A stretch of DNA of 64,000 bases from Gymnorhina tibicen (taxonomy: Eukaryota > Chordata > Aves > Passeriformes > Artamidae), in NCBI GenBank assembly GCA_013399875.1, contig VXAZ01004039.1, forward strand, positions 384,977 to 448,976, read 5' to 3'. This document shows, piece after piece, positions 48,901-56,945 of this stretch (the stretch's first letter is position 1; every line of letters starts with the position of its first letter). The notes under the pieces are model-generated. The model was given only the letters and a program-made list of their open reading frames with translations, did no database searches and was not told where the DNA came from. A program made the position numbers and the translations under genes.

Positions 48901-51900
48901 CAAAAGAAAACATTCTGACCTTACAGGCTGTCTATTTCAGAATGGGAGGGTTCAGCTGCACCCAGGGTGGTCTGGTGGCCTTTTTGCCCTCAGAATCTTT
49001 CACCTCTCCTGACGCTGGTACCAAATGTTTTTCCTTGGATCTGAGGATTAGGATGGGTTTGTTTCCTTGGCATCCTAGAGAGAATGAAGGCCTCAATCAC
49101 CTGTGTGAGCCCAGGATGTCACTGCCCTGCTGCTCCCTGGGGTTCATGAATATCATGAATATTCATGGTGTAGCTGACAACTTTTATTGTGTCAGCAAAG
49201 CCTTGATGGCAGCAGAGCAGAGGGACTTTTTCCTCAGGCAGCTGCTTTCCCCCTCCTGTTCCTGTCAGACAAACACCACCTTCAGTGTCAGGGCAGCAGG
49301 GACCTTCTCACCATCTGCAGCGTGATGAAGGGTGGTTTCTCCCCTCTGTGTGTTGTGCCACCATCCCTGCCTCTCCTGGGAAGAGAGAAGCCATATCTGC
49401 ATGGAAACTGCCATTCCCTGCTCACAGGGGCTCTCTCTGCTCCCTTTTCCCAGCCATCCTCTTTGCCATCGCCGTGTTCGGCCCTGCCTTTGGGTACTTG
49501 CTGGGGTCCGTGGTGCTGCGGCTCTTCGTGGATATCGGAAGGGTTGGCACTGGTGAGTATCGCTCAGGTAGCAGTGGTCCTAAAGACCCTCTGTGGGTCA
49601 GAAGGTCACTCTGAGATGAAAGGTGACAGAAGCCACCAGTCCTGTGACCCATAAAACCTATGGAAAAAGAAGCCCTGGAAAGACCCAACCTGGAAAAGCA
49701 ACCCCGGCATAACTCCTCCACTCCATCACCCCGTAAGGATGGATACGGGTGGTCCTGACACCACCACTGAAGCAGAGCCCTGGGGTAGGGACATTCCAGT
49801 ACCCAGCTCATGGTGCTGCACTGGACATCATGGCTGGGGTCTGCCCACTGCCACCACACTGAGGAGGCATCCCACAACCCCAGCATGGTGGTGGAGAGGA
49901 GTGGGGAAATCTGAGGAGTCCAGGGGTGGAGAAGACAAGCACAGGGCAGTACCTGCCCTATGGATGCACAGGGAGCTTCAGTCTACTCATCCAGCACCCT
50001 CCACCAGCACCTGCAGAGAGAGGGGCCGAGCTGACGCCACCGCAAGGGATAATTTGCTTTATCCACAGCATGTGCTTATTATTTCTGGTAACTTAATCAC
50101 TAAGGAATTCTCCCCAGCTCCATCATTAACATGGCTTTTCCTGTGTTTCCTTAGAGAGATCAGAGCCTGCCTGACATTTTTGTCCGGTGCCTGATAAGAA
50201 TAATAAATGAACGTGGGCAGGAAACGCCAAAAAGCCTTGGCCCACTCCCCGCGGCGGCAGACGGATTTAGCAGCCTCTGCCCGGTCGCTCCGTGATGACG
50301 TCCGAGCTCCAGAGTGGAGTGGTCCTGTTTGGGGAAGTGGGATGATTGTTCCAGTGGGGCGTGGGCTCCTCTCCTGTCTCCTGGCACGGAGCTCCCACCC
50401 GGAGCCGGCCGCTGGTTCCTTCCCAGCCGCCGCATCCCGGCCGCGGGCAGACGGGTCCCCAGGCCAAGCCAAGCAATCTGTCAAACCTCCCGCGAGCATC
50501 ACTTGGCCCAGTCAAAGGATGTGTGTGCTGGAGACGGAGCGGCTCTCACCTCCTGCTCCTTTTTCCGGAGAAGGCGCCCAGAGTTCGGTCCACTCAGAAA
50601 CCAGGAGCTTCTGCCAGCACAGGGCCTTCCCTCGGTCCCTGCAAGCAAAGAGTGACCAAGCCTGGAACAATGGGAGAGCAACCTTTTCCAGGAAAGCAGC
50701 ATGCCCTTTCCCAGTCCCTGTCTTGGCTCGGCATCCCTGACAGGCAGCGTGGTCCCACCCACTGTGTTCTCCAGGAAGAGATGGAGCCTGGCCCCTGTAA
50801 TCGCTGCCTCACTGGCTGGCTCGGAGGGGTACAGTCTAACCTGTGCCACCAGCGTGCTTCCACGCTGACCAAATCCATCCTCCATCCTGGGAGGCTCGGT
50901 GCAGTTGGGATGAGTGGCGGTGGAGGGTCCTGGCCAGGGAAAACACAGGTCAAACACGGCCAGGGCCGGCCTTGCCGCCAGCACTGGTGGGAGCTCCCAC
51001 CTCCATCCATTTGCTCGTAGATGCCAGTGGAGAGACCCTTGGGCTCTTCATACTCCACCAGTCCGTATTTTCATGGAGATTTGTCCCTTTCACCCTTGGA
51101 GCTCTTACAGTGTGTCCTTGTGTCTTGCAATGACAGTGGACCTGACGCCGAGCGACCAGCGGTGGATCGGAGCCTGGTGGCTGGGGCTGCTCATCTCCTC
51201 GGGCTGCTTGGTGCTCACCTCCATCCCTTACTTCTTCTTCCCTCGGTACATGCTGAAAGGAGAGGTGAGGCCTCATCTCCAGAGCCTGGAACGTCCTGGA
51301 GCCAGGGATGTGCTCAGGGAGGCAATACCTGTCCCCAGAGGAGAGGGGTGAGAGGGAGGAAGGGAGTCCAGCAACCCTTTCCCATTAAAACAAATTTTAA
51401 AAGACGGAAAATAACTAGCATGTATCATTTTAGTGTTTTCAAAGCCAAGCCCCACTGGTTTTGTTACAGAAATACTTTCGTTTTGTTTTGAAATTATTTA
51501 CTCATCAATTCTTTAAAGGTAGAGTCAAACCCAAAATATTTCAGTTATGGCTAAAGGACGCCCCAGACTTGAGCTGAGTTGTCTCCAACTTTCATTTTCA
51601 GACTTTTTGCAGAGTTAAAAGGAGGTCTTTTGTCGGGGTTCAGGAGAGGAAAGATTTCCAGGTTCTGAAAACCTCCCAACAACAAGCTGTTGTCCTGCTG
51701 CTCTGCTCAGGGGCTGCAGTGATGTTTGAGATAATTCACTCCTTTAATCACAGAATCCTGGAATGGGTTGGGTTGGACGGACCTCAAAGCCCATCCCATT
51801 CCACCCCCTGCCATGGGCAGGGACACCTTCCACTCTCCCAGGTTGCTCCAAGCCCTGTCCAACCTGGCCTTGGACACTTCCAGGGATGAGGCAGCCACAG

Positions 51901-54900
51901 CTCCTCTGGGCAACCTGTGCCAGGGCCTCAGCACCCCAAGAATTTCTCCCCAAGACCTCATCTAACCCTAGTGGCAGTGGGAAGCCATTCCCCCATGTGC
52001 TGGCACTCCAGGACCTCGTCCAAAGTCCCTCTCCAGTTCTCTTGGAGCTCCTTTAGGCCCTGGAAGGGGCTCTGCCCAGAGCCTTCTCCTCTCCAGGTGA
52101 ACACCCCCAGCTCTCCCAGCCTGGAGAAGTGCTCAGGGCACATGGGATGGGGCTTTGCTGTAATTATCAGGCTTGGCTGGGGGTCAAAGGCCCCTGGGTC
52201 AGACCCTGCCCCTCCTGAGCCTCCCTGTGCCAGGACAGTGCCAGCCCCTCTCACCACAGGCTGCTCCCCTCTCCCCTGGCAGGAGCGGAACAAGGAGGCC
52301 GGGATGCTCAGGAAGATGGAGACAGGGGCGGCTGAAGAGACCTCCCTGCTGGAGTTTATAAAAAGTAAAGTGCTGGCGGGTCCAGGCGAGGGGGGATGGG
52401 GATGCTGGGCCGTGCTGGGTGGGTGGGGACCGCCACGCCGGCAGATTCACACCAAGCTGGGAGTCCTTGGGAGTCCAGCACCGTGTGTGGACCAGCTCCG
52501 GCACCGTGGGGGCCTAAGGACCATGGGAAGGTGGGCACAGCCTCCCTCTGGCTACAGGCCTCTGTGGGGCCTGAACTGTTTCCAAATTTTGCATCGAGGG
52601 CACTAAAGTGGTACGAGTGTGCCGGAAAAGGGTCGCCGGGAGGCTGAACCCCAGCTCCGGGAGCGGGCACGGGGCTGCCGGCGCCACCAGCTCCTCGACG
52701 AGGTCACCCCACCACAGCTGACACTGTTTATGTGGAGCCAGAACAGGCCTGGGAGGGATGTCACTGCTGAGGGACCAGATTAATGACTCTCCTAGCTCCA
52801 GGAGGATTTCTTCCCAGATAAAGCCCCTCCCTCCTTGCCTCTTCCTCCACTGCAGTCATATCCTCTTCTCCTCTCTTTGGGCTTTAATGGATGCTGGCTC
52901 TCCACCACTCTCTGCTAATTAGAAAACTCAGAAGAGACCAAATAAACAGAGCTGCTCCCAGGGTCCATCTGCCTCTGCTGGCGGGGCTGGAGGACACAAT
53001 GTCCCACCAGGACAACACATCCATGGTCCTGCCAGCTGCTGAGACACATTAGGGTGTCTCCCCCCCCGCTTTCCCATGCCCGCAGACATCCCCAGTAGTT
53101 CGTCATCATCCCACAGACATCCCTTACTGGGAACAGGCTAAGGGTGGGGTTTCTTCCCAGTACAAATCGCTGGCGTGAGGATCACACAGCTAAAATACAT
53201 TTTTCCTGCGGTTTCCCTGTAGGATTCCCAAAGATCTTCCTCAGGCTGCTGCTCAACCCCCTCTTCATCCTCCTGGTGCTGGCTCAGTGCAGCTTCTCCT
53301 CTGTCATTGCGGGTCTGGCCACCTTCCTCAACAAATTCCTGGAGAAGCAGTACGGTGCCTCGCCCTCCCACGCCAACTTCCTCATAGGTGAGCACGGATG
53401 GAGGCAAAAAATATCCATCAGCGGGGAGCCAACTGCCCATATTCCCCAGGCTTTTTAAATCCTGGAGAGGAAGTAATTGAAAGCTCATTTTTGGATGAGA
53501 CATGGGGTTCACCTTGGGGTGGTTGGTGACTTTCCCGACCTGAGGTTCCCCCCAAGCTGCCTTGGGTTTGGGCTGTGTTGGATAACAGTTGGGTCTGTGG
53601 GCTCTCCCAACTCCTGTGAGGTCCAGAGAGCTGCCCCCTGCCCATGGAGGGGTTCTGGGCAGGCAGGACCCGCCCTGACGGCTCCGTTCCTCTGCAGGAG
53701 CCGTGAACCTGCCGGCAGCGGCGCTCGGGATGCTCCTGGGAGGGATCATCATGAAGCGCTTCTCCTTCTCCCTGCGGGCCATCCCGCGCTTCGCCGTGGT
53801 GGTGCTCATGTTCTCCATCCTCATCTGCCTGCCCATTTTCTTCATGGGCTGCTCCACAGGGCACATCGAGGGCATCTACCACCCCAGGTAATGCAGGTGC
53901 TGCTCCCAGCTCCTCGTTTCTCCAGCTCTCATCCGTGGGGGGGGGATACATGCTGGTGGAGAGGCAGAAGACATCACCATTCTGCTGGCTTTCTCCTTGA
54001 TCCCACTGCGTGGAGGAGATCTGGGTGCTTCACAGCCCAGAGAGCTCAAGAGGGCGTTTATCCATGATTTTCTGGGCCAAACAGGCAGGGTGTAATTTTT
54101 CACTCTGGATTTTTAGGGGAAAGTTGGTAATATTGTGTCCTCATCGCTTCACATGCTCCCGGTGTTCCAGCTGGACTTCACCTTTCTCCTCACCCCAGTG
54201 GATATTTTCGGCTCTTACCATGACTTCTTAAGATAAAAATGACATTTAGACACGACCAAGGCTTGATGTCGAGTGCATTGAGCTCATTTCCCAGTGCACT
54301 GCCAGCAAGGAAGAGGTTTCTGATGCCATCTTCCCACAGGAGGTGGAGCAGCCCCACCCCACCGTGGCCAAGGGCAGCTCCCCAGTGCCACATTCCCACA
54401 GGGATGNNNNNNNNNNNNNNNNNNNNNNNNNNNNNNNNNNNNNNNNNNNNNNNNNNNNNNNNNNNNNNNNNNNNNNNNNNNNNNNNNNNNNNNNNNNNNN
54501 CACAGGGATGGGACTGTCCCATCCCACCGTGCCCAAGGGCAGCTCCCCAGTGCCACATTCCCACAGGGATGGACTGTCCCATCCCACCGTGCCCAAGGGC
54601 AGCTCCCCAGTGCCACACTCCTACAGGATTCAGGCTGTGTGACTCCAGCAGAGGCACTCCTTGAGGGAGTGAGGGAAGACGGGGCAGATCACTGCGTTTG
54701 TGCTCTTCGCTTCCACAGCCATCAGGCTTGCTTGGGAACATGCCCACTTTCAGTTTGTGTCCGTGTGGTGTTTCCAGCTGTTCACACATCTGTTTGCGCA
54801 GCTCTGGATGGAGCCCAGATCCATTTCTCCAGGCTTTTGGCCAATTAATTTTCAGCTGGGAAAAAAAAAAGAGAGAAAAGAAAAGAAGCGTGAGTACTTG

Positions 54901-56448
54901 TTTGTAGACATAACATAATTGCTGTGACATTCACTGCACACTTCCAGAGGTACCTGCAGGGATCAGGGGATGGCAGAAGGCCAGGCTGCTGCTGGCAGTG
55001 TCCCAGCCCAAACAGGAACAGGAAAACTGCTCAACTAGTAAAAGGGAATTTTTTATTTATTTTTAAAAATTCCTCCTGTCCTATGTCTTAATTTTTTTCC
55101 CAATTTTTTCCCCCCCTCCTTTCTGGCAGTACACCCGATTCCCAGCAGCAGGTTAAGGAGCGGGCTGGGTGCCAGTGCTCTAAGGAGATCTTCCACCCGG
55201 TGTGCCGGGAAAACACCACGGAATACATCTCGCCCTGCTTCGCCGGCTGCACCAACAGCACCCCGAACCCCTCCAGCCCCAAACAACTGGTGAGTAAAGC
55301 AATTGGTTAGCAAAGCAGCCTTGCTGGGAATAGTGGAGCGATGCTGCAGGAGCCCAGCAAATGCAATAAGGGGGTGGAGCCTTTTCAACACGGTGTGCTG
55401 AGCCCTGGGAAGGTGCCACGGAGAATTGCTGTAAGGCCTGGGAATCCGCTGGGAGGAACAGGGATGGTGGCAAATCCCATTACAGGATGCCATGGCTGTG
55501 CCTTAAAACTGGAGCTGGTGCTCTTGTCGGAGTCCTGCACAGGGATGTGGGACGATGCGTCACGAGAAACCTGCTCCTGGCGCTGGGAGCCCGACGCCTG
55601 CTTTGTTCCAAACGTTTCCAACAGATCTACCACAGCTGTTCCCTGAATGGGAACGAGTTCTCCACCTACACGGGCTCCTGTCCAGTCAGCTGCTCCCACA
55701 TGCTCCTTCCTGCCATATTCCTCATCTCCTTCGCCGCCCTGGTCGCCTGCCTGTCCCACAACCCGCTCTACATGATGGTGTTACGGTGAGCAGTGTGTGA
55801 GTCCCGGGGGGGAGCCGACGTGATGGTTCCCCACGTTGGGACCAACGGGACGTCATAAACGTGCAACCAGTGCAAGCCTTGGCCAAATCCAGCGCCAGCA
55901 GCTCTGACCTCCCGTGGCTTCTCCCCTGCAGGGTGGTGAACCAGGACGAGAAGTCGTTCGCCATCGGAGTCCAGTTCTTACTAATGCGGCTGCTGGGTGA
56001 GTGTTCATCTCTGAAGGAGCCTGGGGGTTTGCTGGAGCCGCAGGAGGCGCCGAACCCCCTCGGGAGCAGCACCTGACTCCATCCTCTCTCCCCGCCAGCC
56101 TGGCTGCCGGCCCCGGCCCTGTTCGGAGCCCTCATCGACTCCTCCTGCATCTACTGGCAGCAGCAGCAGTGCAGCCAGCGCCGCTTCTGCGCCTACTACA
56201 ACAACGACTTCCTCCGAAACAGGTACCCTGTGCCCCGGCCCCGGGCAGGGCACGGCCCCAGCCCAGCCTGGCGCCGGCTGGACGTGCCAGCCGCGGACGT
56301 GGCATGTCCCCGCTCTTCTCCCGGCAGATACCTGGGGCTGCAGGTGGGCTACAAGGTGGTGGGCACCGTGCTGCTCGCCCTCATCAGCTGGAAGGTGAAG
56401 AGGAGCAAGGAGTACAACGTGCAGGAGAAGGCAGCGGGGCTGGTGTAG
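33840..56448 (+). CDS. SLCO2A1: SLCO2A1, prostaglandin transporter (14 coding exons)
   Basis: Predicted plasma-membrane organic anion transporter of the OATP family that takes up prostaglandins such as PGE2 for clearance. Fourteen coding exons join in frame with GT/AG sites and total 1902 nt (633 aa plus stop); the human protein is about 643 aa. About 12 hydrophobic segments are visible, from residues ~33-53 to ~595-618. The OATP signature is at 242-254 ([13 protein letters not shown]). A Kazal-like cysteine-rich loop (~406-500) lies between segments 9 and 10. Sequons occur at N132, N151, N452 and N466. R550 and K603 match the arginine and lysine reported as important for substrate in mammalian PGT (about R561 and K614). 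Exons 2, 5, 8 and 12 are near-identical to the mammalian protein as I recall it. The start ATG has purine -3 and G+4. The identification is firm; exact ends of exon 7 and the 5' UTR are less certain. Confidence 0.96.
37279..37508 (+). mobile_element. CR1 3'-end fragment in SLCO2A1 intron 1
   Basis: TTTAGATGGGATACTGGGGA, GTGGAAGGTGTCCCTGCCCA and CCCACCCAAACCATTCCAGG. Confidence 0.93.
37799..37860 (+). mobile_element. short CR1 tail fragment in SLCO2A1 intron 1
   Basis: GGGCTTGATGATCTTGGAGG, then TCTTTTCCACCCTTAATGAT and a TTTCTATG tail. Confidence 0.8.
38270..38330 (+). repeat. G-rich purine tract in SLCO2A1 intron 1
   Basis: Repeated GGGAGAGGGAGGGG and GAGGGTAGGA units with several G-triplets, able in principle to form a G-quadruplex. 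Confidence 0.6.
41020..41520. promoter_or_regulatory. CpG-rich patch in SLCO2A1 intron 1
   Basis: GGTCCGCGCGGGTGCACGCC and CCGGGCCGGGGCCGGTTTCC lie within a 500-bp CpG-rich stretch. It could be an alternative promoter or an unmethylated regulatory island. A smaller similar patch is at 36,960-37,050. Confidence 0.25.
43637..43671. repeat. poly(T) tract in SLCO2A1 intron 1
   Basis: A T-rich run of about 35 bp with an uninterrupted core of about 18 T. Could be a reverse-oriented poly(A), but no retroposon body is recognised to its right. Confidence 0.85.
44185..44410 (+). mobile_element. CR1 3'-end fragment just upstream of SLCO2A1 exon 2
   Basis: CTGGAACAGGCTGCCCAGGG, GTGGTGGAGTCACCATCCCT and CCCAACCTTAATGAGTCTGT. 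Its end is about 43 bp from the exon 2 acceptor. Confidence 0.92.
44453..44590 (+). CDS. SLCO2A1: SLCO2A1 coding exon 2
   Basis: Residues 31-76, starting [10 protein letters not shown] and containing [14 protein letters not shown], a highly conserved stretch. Covers the first membrane segment and the following loop. Acceptor TGCAG|GTG and donor GAG|GTAACT, phase 0 at both ends. A CR1 fragment ends only about 43 bp upstream of the acceptor. Confidence 0.96.
44818..45058 (-). mobile_element. CR1 3'-end fragment in SLCO2A1 intron 2
   Basis: AATGGTTTGGGTTGGAAGGG through CCACAGCTTCTCTGGGCACC to CCCCAGTATCCCATCTGACC, inverted CR1. Confidence 0.94.
45550..45645 (-). mobile_element. short CR1 3'-end fragment in SLCO2A1 intron 2
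   Basis: AGAATCACAGAATGGTTTGG, then CCTTTAAAGGCCATCTTGCC and AATGAGCAGGGACAGCTTCA. Confidence 0.92.
45915..46200 (+). mobile_element. CR1 3'-end fragment in SLCO2A1 intron 2
   Basis: GGAAATGGCCTCAAGTTGTG, GGCAGTGGTGGAGTCCCCAT and TCCAGCCTAAAGGATTCTGT. Confidence 0.92.
46505..46667 (+). CDS. SLCO2A1: SLCO2A1 coding exon 3
   Basis: Residues 77-130 plus one nucleotide. Contains [15 protein letters not shown] followed by a glycine/leucine-rich segment, so membrane segments 2 and 3. Acceptor TTTCCCAG|ATC; donor GCCG|GTGAGT, phase 1. Confidence 0.96.
46914..47060 (-). mobile_element. CR1 3' part of a 5'-inverted copy (intron 3)
   Basis: GAATCATGGAATGGTGTGAG, CCTGCCATGGGCAGGGACAC, ending CAGCCACAGCTTCTCTG. 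It continues into an oppositely oriented CR1 piece. Confidence 0.9.
47061..47130 (+). mobile_element. CR1 5' part, inverted relative to its neighbour (intron 3)
   Basis: GGTAGGTTTAGATTAGATAT and GTCCTCTGTGAGGGTGGTGA are sense CR1, immediately upstream in the consensus of the adjoining minus-strand piece. Confidence 0.85.
47400..47985 (+). mobile_element. possible solo LTR or LTR fragment of an endogenous retrovirus (intron 3)
   Basis: An AT-richer, non-CR1 block differing in composition from its surroundings. It has ATTAAA near 47,892 and a terminal stretch ending TTACCCTTACCTCA near 47,983, which resembles the right end of an avian LTR. Neither the left boundary nor a target-site duplication could be fixed. 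No retroviral coding sequence is seen next to it. This is a weak call from pattern only. Confidence 0.35.
48166..48381 (+). CDS. SLCO2A1: SLCO2A1 coding exon 4
   Basis: Residues 131-202 plus one nucleotide. Starts with sequon N132-K-S in the first large extracellular loop and has a second sequon at N151. Contains [20 protein letters not shown], a strongly conserved stretch of membrane segment 4. Donor GTTG|GTAAGT, phase 1. Confidence 0.96.
48416..48535 (-). mobile_element. CR1 3'-end fragment in SLCO2A1 intron 4
   Basis: GGATGGTTTGGGTTGGAAGG, CCTGCCATGGGCGGGGACAC and CCCAGGTTGCTCCAAGCCCC. Confidence 0.93.
48536..49453 (+). other. SLCO2A1 intron 4, remainder
   Basis: Nothing recognised after the CR1 piece. 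Confidence 0.8.
49454..49552 (+). CDS. SLCO2A1: SLCO2A1 coding exon 5
   Basis: About residues 203-235 plus one nucleotide; contains [11 protein letters not shown] of membrane segment 5. Acceptor TTTTCCCAG|CC, donor ACTG|GTGAGT, phase 1 at both ends, joining correctly to exons 4 and 6. Confidence 0.95.
49553..51136 (+). other. SLCO2A1 intron 5
   Basis: No repeat recognised. Contains the CpG-rich patch at 50,215-50,470. Confidence 0.8.
50215..50470. promoter_or_regulatory. CpG-rich patch in SLCO2A1 intron 5, candidate internal promoter or enhancer
   Basis: CpG-dense stretches (CCCCGCGGCGGCAGACGG; CCGCCGCATCCCGGCCGCGG) and a CRE-like TGATGACGTCC near 50,294, in an intron otherwise of ordinary composition. 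No exon is recognised with it. Confidence 0.3.
51137..51264 (+). CDS. SLCO2A1: SLCO2A1 coding exon 6 (OATP signature)
   Basis: About residues 236-278. Carries the OATP family signature [13 protein letters not shown] and the whole of membrane segment 6, ending in YFFFPRYM. Acceptor AATGACAG|TG; donor GAG|GTGAGG, phase 0. Confidence 0.95.
51748..52130 (-). mobile_element. CR1 3'-end fragment in SLCO2A1 intron 6 (about 380 bp)
   Basis: ATCACAGAATCCTGGAATGG, CCTTGGACACTTCCAGGGAT, continuing to CTCTCCAGGTGAACACCCCC and AGCTCTCCCAGCCTGGAGAA. Confidence 0.93.
52283..52364 (+). CDS. SLCO2A1: SLCO2A1 coding exon 7
   Basis: About residues 279-305 plus one nucleotide, the hydrophilic intracellular loop ending SLLEFIK, which matches the family motif before membrane segment 7. 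Acceptor CTGGCAG|GAG, donor AAAA|GTAAAG, phase 1. The loop is poorly conserved, so the acceptor is the least certain of the internal boundaries. Confidence 0.88.
52365..53222 (+). other. SLCO2A1 intron 7
   Basis: Nothing recognised. Confidence 0.8.
53223..53387 (+). CDS. SLCO2A1: SLCO2A1 coding exon 8
   Basis: About residues 306-360 plus one nucleotide. Contains [30 protein letters not shown] and ANFLIG: membrane segment 7 and the start of 8. Acceptor CCCTGTAG|GA, donor ATAG|GTGAGC. Confidence 0.96.
   Translation, partial: DSQRSSSGCCSTPSSSSWCWLSAASPLSLRVWPPSSTNSWRSSTVPRPPTPTSS
53388..53697 (+). other. SLCO2A1 intron 8
   Basis: Nothing recognised. Confidence 0.85.
53698..53887 (+). CDS. SLCO2A1: SLCO2A1 coding exon 9
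   Basis: About residues 361-423 plus two nucleotides. Contains [20 protein letters not shown] (segment 8), a hydrophobic run (segment 9) and FFMGCST at the start of the large extracellular loop. Donor CCCAG|GTAATG, phase 2. Confidence 0.96.
54336..54630 (+). repeat. 60-61 bp minisatellite in SLCO2A1 intron 9
   Basis: Units containing CCACCGTGCCCAAGGGCAGC and CCCCAGTGCCACATTCC start around 54,346, 54,501 and 54,562, the last two spaced 61 bp, with the next boundary 60 bp later. The array is interrupted by the gap. It lies between exons 9 and 10 and has no coding role that I can see. Confidence 0.9.
54407..54500. other. assembly gap (94 N) in SLCO2A1 intron 9
   Basis: A run of N inside a tandem repeat. 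The true number of repeat units is unknown. Confidence 0.99.
55130..55289 (+). CDS. SLCO2A1: SLCO2A1 coding exon 10 (Kazal-like loop)
   Basis: Residues 424-477. Encodes the Kazal-like region, with cysteines at 438, 440, 449, 460 and 464 and motifs IFHPVC and SPCFAGC, plus sequons N452 and N466. The cysteine I expect four residues before C438 in mammals is Glu434 here. Acceptor TTCTGGCAG|T, donor CTG|GTGAGT, phase 0. Confidence 0.95.
55290..55624 (+). other. SLCO2A1 intron 10
   Basis: Nothing recognised. Confidence 0.85.
55625..55785 (+). CDS. SLCO2A1: SLCO2A1 coding exon 11
   Basis: Residues 478-530 plus two nucleotides. End of the extracellular loop (C482, C496, C500) and membrane segment 10 ([20 protein letters not shown]). 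Where mammals have Cys-x-Cys near 482-484, this protein has C482-S-L484. Donor TTACG|GTGAGC, phase 2. Confidence 0.95.
55932..55996 (+). CDS. SLCO2A1: SLCO2A1 coding exon 12
   Basis: Residues 531-552 plus one nucleotide, including [17 protein letters not shown]550 lies in this exon and corresponds to the functionally important arginine of mammalian PGT. Acceptor CCTGCAG|G, donor CTGG|GTGAGT. Confidence 0.96.
56099..56222 (+). CDS. SLCO2A1: SLCO2A1 coding exon 13
   Basis: About residues 553-593 plus two nucleotides. Starts [10 protein letters not shown], followed by a cysteine-containing extracellular loop with a run of four glutamines and CAYYNND. Acceptor CCGCCAG|CC, donor AACAG|GTACCC. Confidence 0.94.
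56328..56448 (+). CDS. SLCO2A1: SLCO2A1 coding exon 14 and stop
   Basis: Residues 594-633 and stop TAG at 56,446-56,448. Starts [11 protein letters not shown]603 matches the functionally important lysine of mammalian PGT. Ends in the basic cytosolic tail [13 protein letters not shown], typical of this transporter. Acceptor CCCGGCAG|A. Confidence 0.96.
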
Positions 56449-56945
56449 GCCCCGAGGGACTGACTCGCACCCCCATCGCCCACCACCACTTCGTCTTGTT
56501 CGGGTTTGTCTCACCTCCTGCGGGAGCGACTCCGCCTCGGCAGCTCCGAGCTCCTCTCCCGCCGGCCCAGGTGCCCCCGGCGAGGGACGCTCCGGGCCGG
56601 CCCCATCCCGGGAATGGCTGCTCCCGTCACCCTGCGCAGGGGGAGCCCCCGGCCCGCTGGAGCAGGAGGCAGAGGGGGCTGGAACGCACGGACCCGGAGA
56701 AGTGCCTGCTGTGGGTGACGGTCCCGCTCCGGCGCGACATTCCCGGCCGGGAGGTGCCTTCCCGGCTGGGACAGGAGCGGGGCAGGCGGCTGCCAGCCCG
56801 GTGTCCCCCCGCCCACAGCCCCCGCAGAGGGCAGCAGGGACACCGCACACGTGTCGGGACAAGGCATCACAAGGGGTTTATTGCGGAACATCTGGGGTTT
56901 GTTGCTCTTTTTATTTTTTAAATAAAGGTCACTTTTCCAACGCTG
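56449..56945 (+). other. SLCO2A1: SLCO2A1 3' UTR
   Basis: GC-rich, CpG-rich sequence directly after the stop codon, running to about 20 bp past a canonical AATAAA. The cleavage point is inferred from the signal and the T/G-rich sequence after it. Confidence 0.75.
56921..56926 (+). promoter_or_regulatory. SLCO2A1: poly(A) signal AATAAA of SLCO2A1
   Basis: Canonical AATAAA 473 bp after the SLCO2A1 stop, followed by a T/G-rich downstream element (TGGTGCTTTCTTGGTGTT). Confidence 0.85.

Noticed and set aside
56001..56921. 306-codon open frame over the last SLCO2A1 exons and 3' UTR
   Set aside because: Out of frame with the clear SLCO2A1 exons 13 and 14; a GC-driven shadow.
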